Below are positions 1 through 11,606 of a DNA stretch of 64,000 nucleotides, in pieces. This stretch comes from Aptenodytes patagonicus (Eukaryota > Chordata > Aves > Sphenisciformes > Spheniscidae). Every line of letters begins with the position of its first letter. Position 1 is the first letter of the stretch. The notes under the pieces were generated by a model. That model saw only the letters and a list, made by a program, of their open reading frames with translations, searched no databases and had not been told where the DNA came from. Both the position numbers and the translations under genes were made by a program. Location of the stretch: contig NC_134961.1 in assembly GCF_965638725.1 (NCBI RefSeq), forward strand, positions 992,001 through 1,056,000, in the 5' to 3' direction.

Positions 1-3000
1 TACAGCTTCGGGTGGCCGTCAGGCAGACGCTTGTTGTGTGCCACCTGCCCGTGAATGCTCCCGGTTTTCCCCTCGTGCATGCCGCAGGCCAGTCTCGCGC
101 TCTTCCCGGTCCAAGCAAATGAATGCCGCTGGCGCTTCCGTTAAAAGTCTTCTGAGCTGGCTTTACCTTCCATAAAGAGCAGGCCGTTCTAACGGGCAAA
201 CGAAAAACCAGTAACCCCTTTCGAACCCCAAGCGGGTGAGATATCCAGCCATTACCGGGCTAAGGGAGAAAACCCCTTTGACTTAGGGAAGGCCTGATGT
301 ATTTTACTTCCTCTGGAAACTTTTCCTCCGTCTCCTCCGAGAGAAGGGCTGGATGCCCACGTGCTGTTCTCCTGTGCCGCAATGCGACCTGCTCCCCTCT
401 AGCCGTGAAGATCTTGTATATGCCCCTTCACCTGTATAACATCACAACTTCGTGATCTTGCAAAATAAGGTTTATGAAGTCAACGCTATAGAGAAACAGA
501 AACTAAAACCTTTCTGTTCTCACACCTCACTTATTTAGTGGACAACCAGTCTCCATAGCACAGTTTCTGTGGGAAGATCCTGATGGATAGGGGAGTTCTC
601 TTTTACGGGAGCAGCAAAAGGACCCTCAGAACTAAACTGTTCTAAACTAGTCTAACTATTGCGAACTAAACTAGTCCAAACTATTCATATAACCTTGCAG
701 GCAAGTTTCCTCGTGGGGTGACACTTGGTGCAGGATTTTCCTGCAGTACTATGGAGGAAACGACAGAGATTTGGAAAAATTGTCATTTCTGCAACGGGTG
801 CGAGTGCTGCATTTTACCATTTTCTGATTTTTGCAACAGTGCAGTTGCAAGTTGCAACACAGTTTATCTTTAGTGTTTTGGATTATTCAACCAAAAAGAG
901 GTTGGGATGAGAATTTACCGGCACAATTACAGGCTCATGCAATCATCTTGTGCACACGTGGCGGGTTTGGAAGAAAGACCTGCTGCAAATCCACAGAAAA
1001 TCCTGGCTATGGGATTCTAAGTGCCGCAAGGAATTACACGACGCAAAACTGAGTAAAACATTTGCTTTGCGTGTACCAAGCCCTTTTTAAATTTAGGTTT
1101 CTGGGGAGAAGAGGATTGCTGTGGCATTTTTGTGACTTGGTCCCTTGTCTCGGTTGATCTGCGATAGAAAGGTGACCCCGAGCGCTGCTGAGCTGGGAAT
1201 GGATATGGTGAGAGCCATCGCTGTCTGGGCTGAGCGTCCGCTTTGCGAGCAGCAGAGCGTTCCCAACCGCATCCCTGAATAGATTCACTTTCTCTTTCCC
1301 TGGCTCAGGCTGTCACAGTGTATGCTAGCTACAAATCTGTTATTCTGCCCTGTGGGTGCCAGAATCATTTAAAAAAATAACCCAACTCGGTAGTATTGGA
1401 TTTTTGGTGATTTTCTTTTTTTTGCCCGGAAAGGATAGAAGAGAGCATTCTTCTCAGGTGTACCTGAGATTTCACCTGTGCGGCTGTAACTCCTGTGCTG
1501 TCTAGGGATATAGATGACTCCCGCTACCCCAACCGGAGCAGATATATCTGAGCGATTTAGCAATGATGTGACGAGCGTGAAGTGGAAGGCGTTGAGAAAG
1601 TATTGTATCAATTTTTAGTTTAAGATGGTTTCTACACGCTTGTGTTCTATACGCTCGGAAGGAGTACACTTCCCCTGTCTCCAAACACAGGAACCAGTCA
1701 TTATTTCAATTTATTGCTGTGGTGGTAGGATTAAGCCTTTGATGAAACAAGAAGAAATTATACAGGGCGATTTGACCCCTGCGATGTTAGTGTGGTGACT
1801 GAAATTGGGGTGGCCCAACGCGGTCCACTGATTCTACTGCTAGGTGATATCTTTTGCATTTGTGTTGATTAAAAACTGATTTCATTCTAAACCGATGGCT
1901 GCTGCACTTCACGCTTTACGACTTAAAGGTTTTATTTACACTGCACAAAGACAAGACTACAGTAAAGATTATTGGTGGGGCTTCGGAATCAAGTACTTAA
2001 AAATTACGAAAAGATTACATTAGTTTTAGCATTTTGACACTCTCAAATAATATCCATGGAGTGCTTGATGCTCTCTGAGTATCCAGGACTTTTGCTGGGC
2101 TATCGATGGACCCCGAGTGCAAAAAGAGCAGCCAACACCTTCCGAACAATCATGTTTAAAGCTGAGCGTGAACGCATGTTTCTGCCACGTGCCCAGCTCT
2201 GCTTCCAGGGAACAAGATGGGAAGAAAATGTTGCTGAAAACACGAATGCATAACACTTTGGCAGAGATGGTTATCGCATCTCCTAGTCATTTTTACCTAT
2301 GTTGCTGCCCTGACAACTGTGGTATATTATGGAAACAAAATGTGAAGTCACTCAGGTCTGGGTTCTGCTGTTTGTGGACTAGACAAATACATTGAATACC
2401 TTTTGCTGGAGGTAAGAGAAAATGCATGCTTCTGCAGCGAGGGAGAAATACCGGTTCTGGGGTACAGCAAACATGGGTTAGAAAGGGGAGTCGGGGGGCA
2501 AAACCAAGTGGCATATAGGATGCAATGAAAGATCACGGAGGAAGAAATGGTACAATCAAGCAATTATTGGCTAGATGCAGTCAGGATTTAGGAATGGGCC
2601 CCGATCCTTTTATAAACGGGGAGTCTCCTTGAATTGGGTAATGGAAGTACCGACAGTCACACTTGATAAGCGAAAATCAAATAACCCTCGTGCTTCGTGG
2701 CACGCACTAAACCCTTAATGACACAGCCAGGAAAAAACCATAACCCATCACAGGCTTTTCGGTAATTTCCCTCCAGGCTGCAGCTTTCAGAGGCTCTGCA
2801 TGATTTGTACCTGCGAGAACTGCTCAGAGGTTATGTTTCGGTAGGTTTAGACAGATGAGTTACTTACCGAAGGATATCTCTAAGAGGGAATTTGGTGCAG
2901 ACCGAGTTGGCTGCTGTGCTGCTATGTGTGACCCCGTCTTGTCACCGCATGCCTGAAACTGTCCCACATGTTGTCTGTTAATTTGCTAAATTATTTCCTA

Positions 3001-3054
3001 GAACACTTAGAAAAAAAAACAAGGAGCTGAAATTGCCTCTCAGTATTTCTTCAG

Positions 3055-3077
3055 TCCAAACAAACAAACAAACAAGC
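3055..3077. repeat. (CAAA)n simple repeat
   Basis: A short run of about five CAAA units in intergenic DNA. No other structure is attached to it. Confidence 0.8.
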
Positions 3078-6000
3078 AGACTGTGTCTCTTACGTGTCTA
3101 GTCAAAACATCTCAGTTATTAATATTAAACTCCTGGGTACCTGGAGAACCTGCTCCTGAATAAGCTACAAAGCTGAAGCATGGCTGAAAACATTAAAAAA
3201 AATTATTCCACCATCTTCAGCTGATGTTTCTGCAAGGTAGCAAGAACAACCTCGCCTCTCCCCTGTAATGGCAGGGCATGCCGTGCGGCAGCAGGGGTGT
3301 GCCATTGCACTGGTGTGTGGCAAACGTGCGGTGCTAACCGCTGGCTTGCGTGCTCGCGCCTCCCTCGAGGGCTCTTGTGTCTCAAAACCGGACTGCCTGG
3401 TCCTCCGCGAGGACCGCTGAAGGATGTTACACGCTCCTGCGAATCCCTGCAGCAGTTTCGGGAGGCCAAGACGTGTGGCCTCGCCACAAATCGCCCTAGA
3501 TTGGCCCTAGGGCCAAATCGCCCTAGAGAGAGAAAAAGCTCCGGCCATAAAACAGGAAAGTGGGGGCTGAGAAGCAGATTTATTGTGCTAAGTGGTTTTT
3601 TCCGGTCTGCTCATTTCTCCTCTTTTACCATCCTCATTTCAGTTCCTTCCTCAGCCTTGGCTCCGTGGAAGGCCAGGGAAAATATTCTATTCCCCTTTCA
3701 CGGTCGTAACACATATTTACTAAATCCCATTTTATTATAACCCAGATAATGATTGCCATGTTTTATTTTTTATCTGGACCATTTAAGCTCTTAATGAAGG
3801 ATTTGCCCTTAATCTGGATCCCTTGCTTCCTTTTCTTGTTGCGTTCGGTTAGAAGTCAAGGCACTTGCCATATTCCTTCAGAGGCACTTTGTCTTGAATG
3901 GAGGTGTGTTGATTTTTAACCAGATTTTTCATCCTGCCCTGTCTTACCTTCACAGCCGTGCTGCTTAGACCAGGAGGCACCAAGCTCATCGCTTTGCTAC
4001 AGCCTCAAACTTCTTCTTACAAGCCAGAAACACGGGCAGGGCTCTGGGAGAGATTATCATCTTCCTAACCTCAGCCAGGCTGCAAACCAGCCTGCAACCC
4101 ACCTTCTTCCCCTAAATGAGCAACATGCTTCACTAACCACAGAAACTTCAGCAGCACCCAGTCACTGCCTTGATTTTTTCCCGGCAAGGCAAGGCACGGC
4201 AGCGATGATTTAGCAGCGTTCATGGGTGGATGTCTCCCTCTTCGAGAGAGAGAACAGAGCTTAAGGCTGGACCCCACCACTTCGGCGCCGCTCAGCGTCC
4301 TAGAAGAGGAGGAACACGTAGAGTTTTGGGGCTGAGGTCTTACTTAAATTATATATTAGGTTGAAAAATTAACACCCCATTTATAGGAATAAAGGATGCT
4401 CCCGGTGCCTACAGATGCTGCTTTATTTGGCAAAAGCGGCCAAATCTACCGGACTGTGGTGTTGGAGGACTTTTATGTGTAGCAAATAATAACTGTCTTT
4501 AATTAGCCTTATTTACACAATAGATGTCAGCGTTGAGCTCTCTAAATTAAAAGGGCAGAATGTCCTTACTCGGAAATGCCATTTTTGAAGCCTGACAACT
4601 TAAAACCAGCGGGAAGGTTTTTGCTCAGACTGCCTGGGGAGAAAAATCACCTTTGGCTCAACAAAACAGGAAGAACTTCAAGCCCACAGTCAAAGTTTCT
4701 CAAGAAACTAATGAAAATGGAGGATTATAGTTTAAACTGTTTTGCAATCGCTGGCCTCAATCCTGCAGACACTTTTCACACGTGCTTAACTTCATATACG
4801 TGGTTAGTTTCGCTGACCTGCACGGGATTATTTACACCTGTAGATAGGAGTACATGCCTGAGTGTTTACAGAGTGGAGTTTAAACTACAGCGTTTGTAAC
4901 CAAAAAAATGGCATTACGTCAAGATCTGCATAATTGGCTCATTGAGATTCTTTATGTCAGGGGGGAAAAAAAAAAGCTGAGAAATTCAGGAATTAAGACT
5001 CCTGAGGCAGTCTCAGATCTGCTCTCCCGTGTGACTGGGATCTTTTGTTGTGCCGGATCACAGCATTGGGCCGTGAAACTTTTTTAGCAGCTATTAAAAA
5101 ATACCCCCACCTTTATATAGTCTGAATCTACTGCTCATACTGTCTGCATTTCTTTCCGCTCTCTGATGTATATCAAAGCTAAAGAAAGTATGTTTGGCCG
5201 CTAGCTGAGACTGAAAGGTTTCCCCTTGTCAACGGGAAGCAGCTAATTAAAAAAAAATTGTTTCTTTATAATTTATTTTTCTACTTTTTTAATTTTTTTT
5301 CTTATATCATGGCAGTATATTCTACCTGCCATGAAGCAACTTGTTGAAACCCCTGAAACAAGAATAAATCACTTCTGCAAACTGTAGTTCTGCCGTTTAT
5401 CGGCTTGTTTCTGTGCAGAAGCCAAACTGCCATTAAGCTGACTCACATTTTGGCATTTTGTGTTTGTATACAAGATGACGATGTTTGCAAGCAATGGGGA
5501 AAAAAAAAGTTATTCAACGGCACTGTGGTCCCGGCAAAATCTTTCCCTTCTCTGTTGCGTCTTCCAGCGACCCTCCCCTGCCACCGCGGCAGAGGCCGGG
5601 GACGTGGCCGGAGCCCAGGTCCAGCACAGGGACCGTTGCCGTCGCTCTTTGCTGTCCGGCACCGAGTGTAGCCGGGGCGTTCCCGCAATCCCCCGCATTT
5701 CATCCCAGAGCCATTGCTCAGCCATCTCCACCTGCGTGTCCCCAGCCAGCCAGGCTCTGGGGCTGACAGAGTCCCAGATCTACCCGAATTTAGGCACGCC
5801 TGGTGTCCCTCATCCCTCCCTGTCCATCCTGACCCTCCGATTGACCCTGTGCGATTCTGCCAGCACCCTTCGTGGCTCTGAAAAGCCAGCTTTGGCTCTC
5901 AGGACACTTTTCACATCATCTTTATCACACTAGGTCCAAAATATTCAACATAGTATTCCTGGCATCGGTGTCTTACTTGCCACAGGGTTTATTTTCCCTC

Positions 6001-9000
6001 GCTGTCCCTTTTTAACTCCAACTCCCTCACCCTAAGTTTTACCTTGGTTTTTTTTGCTTTTCCTCAGGCAATGTCAGGGGTTTAAGGACCTGCTACGGAA
6101 GGGACGGGGACACTGGGCACGCTGTTACTAACCTGCCGTGGCGTGGCATACCTGACTCTACATTGCTGCCGCTCCCACCCGTCTCTCCTGGCATTCCCTA
6201 AATTTTAACTGCGGCTTCTGGCTGTGTCACAGTCCTGTCGGTCACTGGGGAGAGGCAGAGGAGGGTCCCCCTTCGGCCTGCGCCGGCGCAGCTCCTCTCG
6301 GTGTCCTCTGGCAAAGGCTGACCCATCGCCACCAGCCCCGCATCCCACCCTGCGGCATCCTGCCTCGTCCTTCACCGGGGAAGAACCGCAGCCGGGATAA
6401 ACCAGGTGGACAATGCCGTGGGAAAACCCTGTCCCGGGATGCAACAAACCACCCCCCACCCCGTTCTGCTTTGCCCCATGACCGCGCTTGTCAGCACGGC
6501 TCTGCCGCAGACCTCGGGGCTGCGCCGGGCCCGGCGGGAGCGATAGCTGGGGCTGGCTCTTTGGCAGTGTTTGGCTGAGGCCAGTCACCGTTGACTTAAG
6601 CAGGAGCAGGTTTCAACTGCTGAAAATCCCATCCAGATCCACTGCCAGGTGGAAACAAGTTGTTAAACCCTTTATATCAGGGCAGTAGCAACCCTTCATC
6701 AAGCAGAAAGCACAGAGCGTTCGGTTTTCTGCCGATGGAGAGGATGGGGGCTCTGCGGGTACCCCCAGAGTTTCTAAACGCTTCTTCACGGTTTCTAAAA
6801 CTCTTCAGTTTTCTGCTTGAATGCGACAAAAAGATTTGTCGAAGCTGGATGAAATGTTTCATCTGGGGGTGCTGGCAAGCCTGGTGTGCCGTGGCGCTGC
6901 CTATTCCCGGTGTCACCGGGGGATTCGGGGTCCGGCGGCACCTCCCGGCTGTGCTGTGCTCCTCCGGCTGATGGAGACGATGGGGCTGAGCCGGAGGGAC
7001 CGCCTGGCTTCACAGTGCCAGCGGGGAGCCGGCACCTCTCCTGCCTTTCCCCAGGCTCCCAGCATCTCTCGTCACGGCGCGAGCAGGTACCGAGAGCAGC
7101 CCTCACCTGGCAGCCTGGTGGGTTGAGGAGCCTCCCTGTGCTCCACTAACGATTTTACTGGGGTGCACCGTGCTTGTGTACCCGGCTTTGCCGATAAGTC
7201 CCCTCCCTGACAGAGCTTTAGCATCTACCTCCAACCGGGTACGGCTTGCACCCTGCCCCAGCACCGGCTGCAAAGGAGCAAAGGAGCGACGAGAGCATCG
7301 GGGACCAACTAGGTGAAGAAGTACCCGGAGCACAGCCCTGGCTTTGGCCAGAGCTGGGGCTGCAGCTGCAGCTGACACACAATTTCCATCGGTTGCAATG
7401 GGTCAGAGGCAGCTGGGGCTCCCTTCCTCCCTGCTCGAGCCCCCGCCGTCAGGAGCTGCGGGCAGGATTAAGGAGAAAAAGCAACGTACAGGTCATGGGA
7501 AGAGGGAAGACAGAAGCAGCTTGGCCACCGAAGAGGAAACGGTGGGACACAGATGTCGGTGGAAAGCTGAAGCCACTTACAGAGGATGCGTTTACTCTTA
7601 TTTCCTTCCACTATGGCTTAATTGCAATGTTTTTTAATGACGGATAGGACAGGAGCTGGGCTTCTGCCTAAACACTTCTCCGTCCTGCATAAAAGCGCTG
7701 AATTTAATATTAACAACAATTAATCACAGCTACCGGGAAGCACCCGGCAGCGTTCCCTGTCCCTGGGAACACTCGGTTCACATGCTCAGCCCCATTAATT
7801 CCCACCTCCAGGCAAATGGCACCAGAGAGTTGCCAGGAAGCAAGGGGCTTCCGTGTCCTGCTGAATTTAGACCCAGAGTTTAAGTTGTAGCGGCACCGGC
7901 TCCCCCCTCCCATCCCCTCTGACAGCCTTTGCTGTGAATAACGGGGTGGTTTCGGGCGCCCCTGGATAGGCAACGGCCCCTCGCCATCAGCTCACCCACC
8001 CGTGTTTCATTTTCTCTCCCTGTGCCTCGAAAGGCCGCTGGGATAATTCCAGGTCACAGCGGGCTGGCTGAGCTAGGGACCTCAGGTTTGCTGGGACGTT
8101 ACTGTAGTTTTCCTGTTGTTGCTACCACGACTCCCTCTCTCATTAGTAGCACTAATTGCTCATTGCATATTTTGCATATGTATATTAGTATTTCGGAACA
8201 GCTCGGTTTTGCATCCTGTAACTAAATGACCACTAACGAACGCGTTAGAAAAGGAGCAGCCAAATGAAATAACGTGTGCGGGAGTGCTGGGCGTGTATAC
8301 AATAATGGCCTGGGAATTCACTATAAGGTAGCACTGAGCTGCCTCCCGTGCTGCGCAGGCTCCTTGGCCGGGAGAAAGCACGTGTGCGCACCCTTGCAAC
8401 CCCTCCGGTCCCTCCTCTGCTTTAATGGATCCCCCCCCCAGGTCCTGGCTCACCGCCCGCCTCCCTCTTACCTCTTTCGTTTCCAGCATCCACGTGAGCT
8501 TCTCGGTTGAGCCACCCGCCACCAGCCCTCCACACCCCCCCATTTTGCAGGGGTTACGTTTGCTGGACACCCCGTGGGGTGAGAATAACCTTCCCAGGGC
8601 TCCGGGCTGCCCTGGCTCCTCTGCCTCTCGCCCTGAAGGTCACCCAGGCATGCTAAAGCAAATGGTGACCTGTTGGAGCCAACATCCAGGCTTTTTCCAT
8701 CTCTCCCAAGCAGTCGGTCCTTTGGGGCATCACTGGTCGCCAGCCCGAGGCTCACCCCAAGGCAGACATCCTGAGCAGTGGCCTTGCTCTCCATCCTTCA
8801 CCCCGTCTCCACCGGGAAGGGCCGATGTCACGTGCAAACCCCAATTCTGGGTCCGAACCCCTTTGCAGCCTGCAAATGAGCCATCCTCCTCCCATGGGTA
8901 TTGACCGAGGGAAGTGTCCCCAAAGCACCTGCACGCTCTTCAGGACAAGGCGTTACTTGCCCTCGTGATTCAGTGTCCCGCACGTACATGTCTTGGGCAA

Positions 9001-10603
9001 AATATACTGATTTGGGGGCTCTCTGCAGATGTAGGGCTCTGGCTTGAGACGGGGGTGTTCAGCTAACGTGACCTGAAGCTGCTCATCAACGCTTTAATGT
9101 TGAAACTCTTCTGACTCCGAGCAGCAAAGCGGTGATGAAATCTGAGCCCGGCCCCTGCCGCGGCACCCCAGGGAGAGGACAGCCCGAAGGCTGGGGATGG
9201 TGCGAGCCAGGGTGCCCTCCGGGCTGCAGAAAGCTAGAAGGTCCCAAAAAGGAGGGATTTGCATGGAAAGGGTGTTTTGTTTGCTCTGGGGTTCATAAGC
9301 AGCTGCTTGAGCCGATCGGGCAAGCTGCTGCCAGCGGGTTGGGTGCAGCGGGGAGGGCAGCGGCCCCAGCTCCGTGGTAGACCACCGGGCTGGCAGATTT
9401 TGGGGGCCGCCCGGGAAGGGAGTAAGAGGGTTGGTAAACATGCCATGTCCACAGGGACCTTGTGATTGCAGCAAGGGGCATTTCAGGGGCAAGGTTTGGT
9501 GGGGTTTTGGCCCCAGCGGGTGCTGGGTGTGCTCCCCCCCACCCATCGGGTGCGTGGGGACAGGCTGGATGGGGACGGTGGCACAGGGAGAGCTCCACCG
9601 TGCTGCAGGTGGAGCACCCGGGCTCCCCCGCGGTTCCCGGCAGACCTTTCCGAAGGTTTTAGGTTCTTTTCTGACGAAAGGGGCAATGAATCCCCACGTT
9701 CCCCGTGTGTGGTCAAAGGCAGGTGCCCTGCCATGGGGTGGTTATGGCTGGAGAGGTGCAGAGTTTGGCTTATTACCGCAAGAAGCTCTGGCCTCGAGCT
9801 CACAGCGAGAAAAATCGATCTGCTCAGGCATCCCCTCCTCGTCTCTCCCTGCAACGTCCAATGTGATGCCTATAAACAACCAGAAATCGAATCGACCTCA
9901 TCGGAAATGAGCCACTGGGATATGGGATATTTTCATCTCTGAAATGCAGAGATGCTGCCGAAGGGTTGAGGTTGTGGAGGGTCCAACCAAAGCAGCAGGG
10001 TCCGTAAACCCCTTGGCTTGCGTTTGAATATTGGCAATGCCACCGCCGGGCTTTGGGAGACCTTTGGGAAACCTGCTCGAGGTTCCCCTTGGCGGGAACA
10101 CCCTGGGCGCAGGCAGGATCTGGCCGCCGCAGGGCTCTCGGCAGCGCTTGGCGGCTCTTCCCCAGCGATGTCTCTAAGATAAATGTTTGTCTTTTCCGTC
10201 CAAGAGATACGGCAGAGCCGCTGCCAGCACCACATCTCAGTGGAATCAGCTTTCCTTCTGCCAGGAGCGTTACCGGCTCATGATTCACATCTTTACAGCA
10301 GCTTTGGAAGGAAAATGTGCTTCTTGCTAGGCGGACCTTCACGCACGTCGAGATGCCACAGTTTTTCCAGACTTTCCAAAGGAAGCCACGACCGAGTGAG
10401 ACATTCCTTCTCCTCTTCCAGCTTTCTTGGAACAACCTCTTTTGATTAGTGAGCGAGACAGATAGTTGGAAAGGCAGAGAGACAGACAGACAGGCCGGGC
10501 AGTAGGTTTATAATAAGCAGTTTGCATGAGCCCCAGCCTCTGGTGGGATGGTGCCTCTGTCCGTGTCTTGCTGGGTGGCTGGCGAGAGTCCCTGGTGTTT
10601 GCC

Positions 10604-10738
10604 ATGGTCCCCAACCCCCTGTCCTCCTCCATGGTCCCCAACCCCCTGTCCTCCTCCATGGTTCTCAACCCCCTGTTTTCCTCCATGGTCCCCAACCCCC
10701 TGTCCTCCTCTGTGGTCCCCAACCCCCTGTCCTCCTCC
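10604..10738. repeat. 27-bp minisatellite, five copies
   Basis: Five tandem units of exactly 27 bp begin at 10604, 10631, 10658, 10685 and 10712. Each reads roughly ATGGTCCCCAACCCCC followed by TGTCCTCCTCC. Unit 3 differs at a few bases and unit 5 at its first base, so the array is young or being homogenised. It lies in intergenic DNA left of SRL. The open frames crossing it reflect a unit length divisible by three and are not a gene. Confidence 0.95.
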
Positions 10739-10879
10739 ATGGTCCTCCATGGCTGCCGGTGCCTTTGCCACCAGGGAGAGGACATGGTGGCATCCAGCAT
10801 CTGCAGGGCTCAGCGAGGGCATCCCTGCAGGGCTCTCCCCGAGGCAGCTGCCAGGGCAGGCAGGATGCGAACGTGATGC

Positions 10880-11180
10880 TGGAGGGGGGAGAAGCGGCCA
10901 CCGCGCAGAGCATCCCTGCGGGCAGCCAGCCCACCCTGCCGCCGAGGCGGGCGAGCCGTGCGCGGCGCTGCCGGCGAGGCTGAGTCACGGGGCGGCCTGC
11001 CTGCCGCGGCACGCGTGGGCCCACGGCCGTGACTCAGCCCCGCGGCTGCCAGCGCTCGCCGCCAGCCCTGCGGCTCCTGCTTCTCCCCGGGGCTTTGTGC
11101 CGGAGCCCCTGCAGGTGAATCGGAGTCCGGCTTTGTGCCGGTCCCCGGGGGACCGCGGTCCCCGGGAGGAGGAAGGGTTG
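10880..11180. promoter_or_regulatory. CpG-rich patch with paired AP-1-type sites
   Basis: This patch is clearly denser in CpG than its flanks. It contains two copies of the TGAGTCA AP-1 core in opposite orientation, as the arms of a 13-bp perfect inverted repeat (10978-10990 and 11027-11039). It could be an enhancer or an unannotated promoter about 3.5 kb beyond the SRL stop codon. No adjoining exon is recognisable, so the functional reading is inference. Confidence 0.35.
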
Positions 11181-11600
11181 GCTTTTCTCTCTGAGCACTC
11201 AGCGTGGTGGGGCCTCTGCGAGGGGGGGAGGAGGAGGGGGACCACACACAAAGGGGGTTCAAAAGGCATCTCCTGGTGCGGGTGGGAGCAAGGATCTGTC
11301 CCACCAGGGAGGATCGCGCTGCCCTGAAGCACAAAGCAAAGGAGCTGGGGTTCACTTTGCCGGTTTGTGCCTACGGCACGGGAAGCCCAGTTGGAAAAAG
11401 CAACCAAATGGCTCAGGTGGGGCTGGCAGGTCCCGCGTGAGGGACGGGTACAAGGCCGGGGTGCGGGGAAGGAGACAGGAGCTCCTGCCTCGCTCCCTGC
11501 AGCTGCACGCCCCGGGCCACCCCAGCCCTGGCACTCGCACCGCACCGGCAGGAGAAACAAAACAAGCATCTCCAGGGAGTCTGTTTGGAAAATACCAGGT

Positions 11601-11606
11601 TTTATT
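11601..11606 (-). terminator. Possible distal poly(A) signal of SRL
   Basis: AATAAA on the minus strand, followed 35-45 nt downstream by a T-rich GT-rich stretch (TTGTTTTGTTTCTCC), as at a normal vertebrate cleavage site. It lies about 3 kb beyond the SRL stop codon and would give a long 3' UTR. Whether SRL transcription reaches it cannot be told from the sequence. Confidence 0.4.

Larger units (their letters stand above)
1..11590. other. Intergenic region left of SRL, no gene recognised
   Basis: No open frame here shows family similarity, splice-bounded coding structure or codon character I can recognise; the frames are short and overlap on both strands. By synteny with other vertebrates the next gene to the left should be ADCY9, whose long first coding exon is not seen. 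The stretch is AT-richer than the rest of the window up to about 8 kb and holds simple A- and T-rich tracts (about 4962-4976, 5240-5300), a CAAA run near 3057-3077, a small palindrome cluster (3488-3527), a 27-bp minisatellite (10604-10738) and a CpG-rich patch (about 10880-11180). A non-coding RNA cannot be excluded from sequence alone. Confidence 0.6.

Noticed and set aside
725-5933. Short open frames across the left intergenic region as small genes
   Set aside because: Lengths fit random expectation, frames overlap on both strands and none resembles a known protein.
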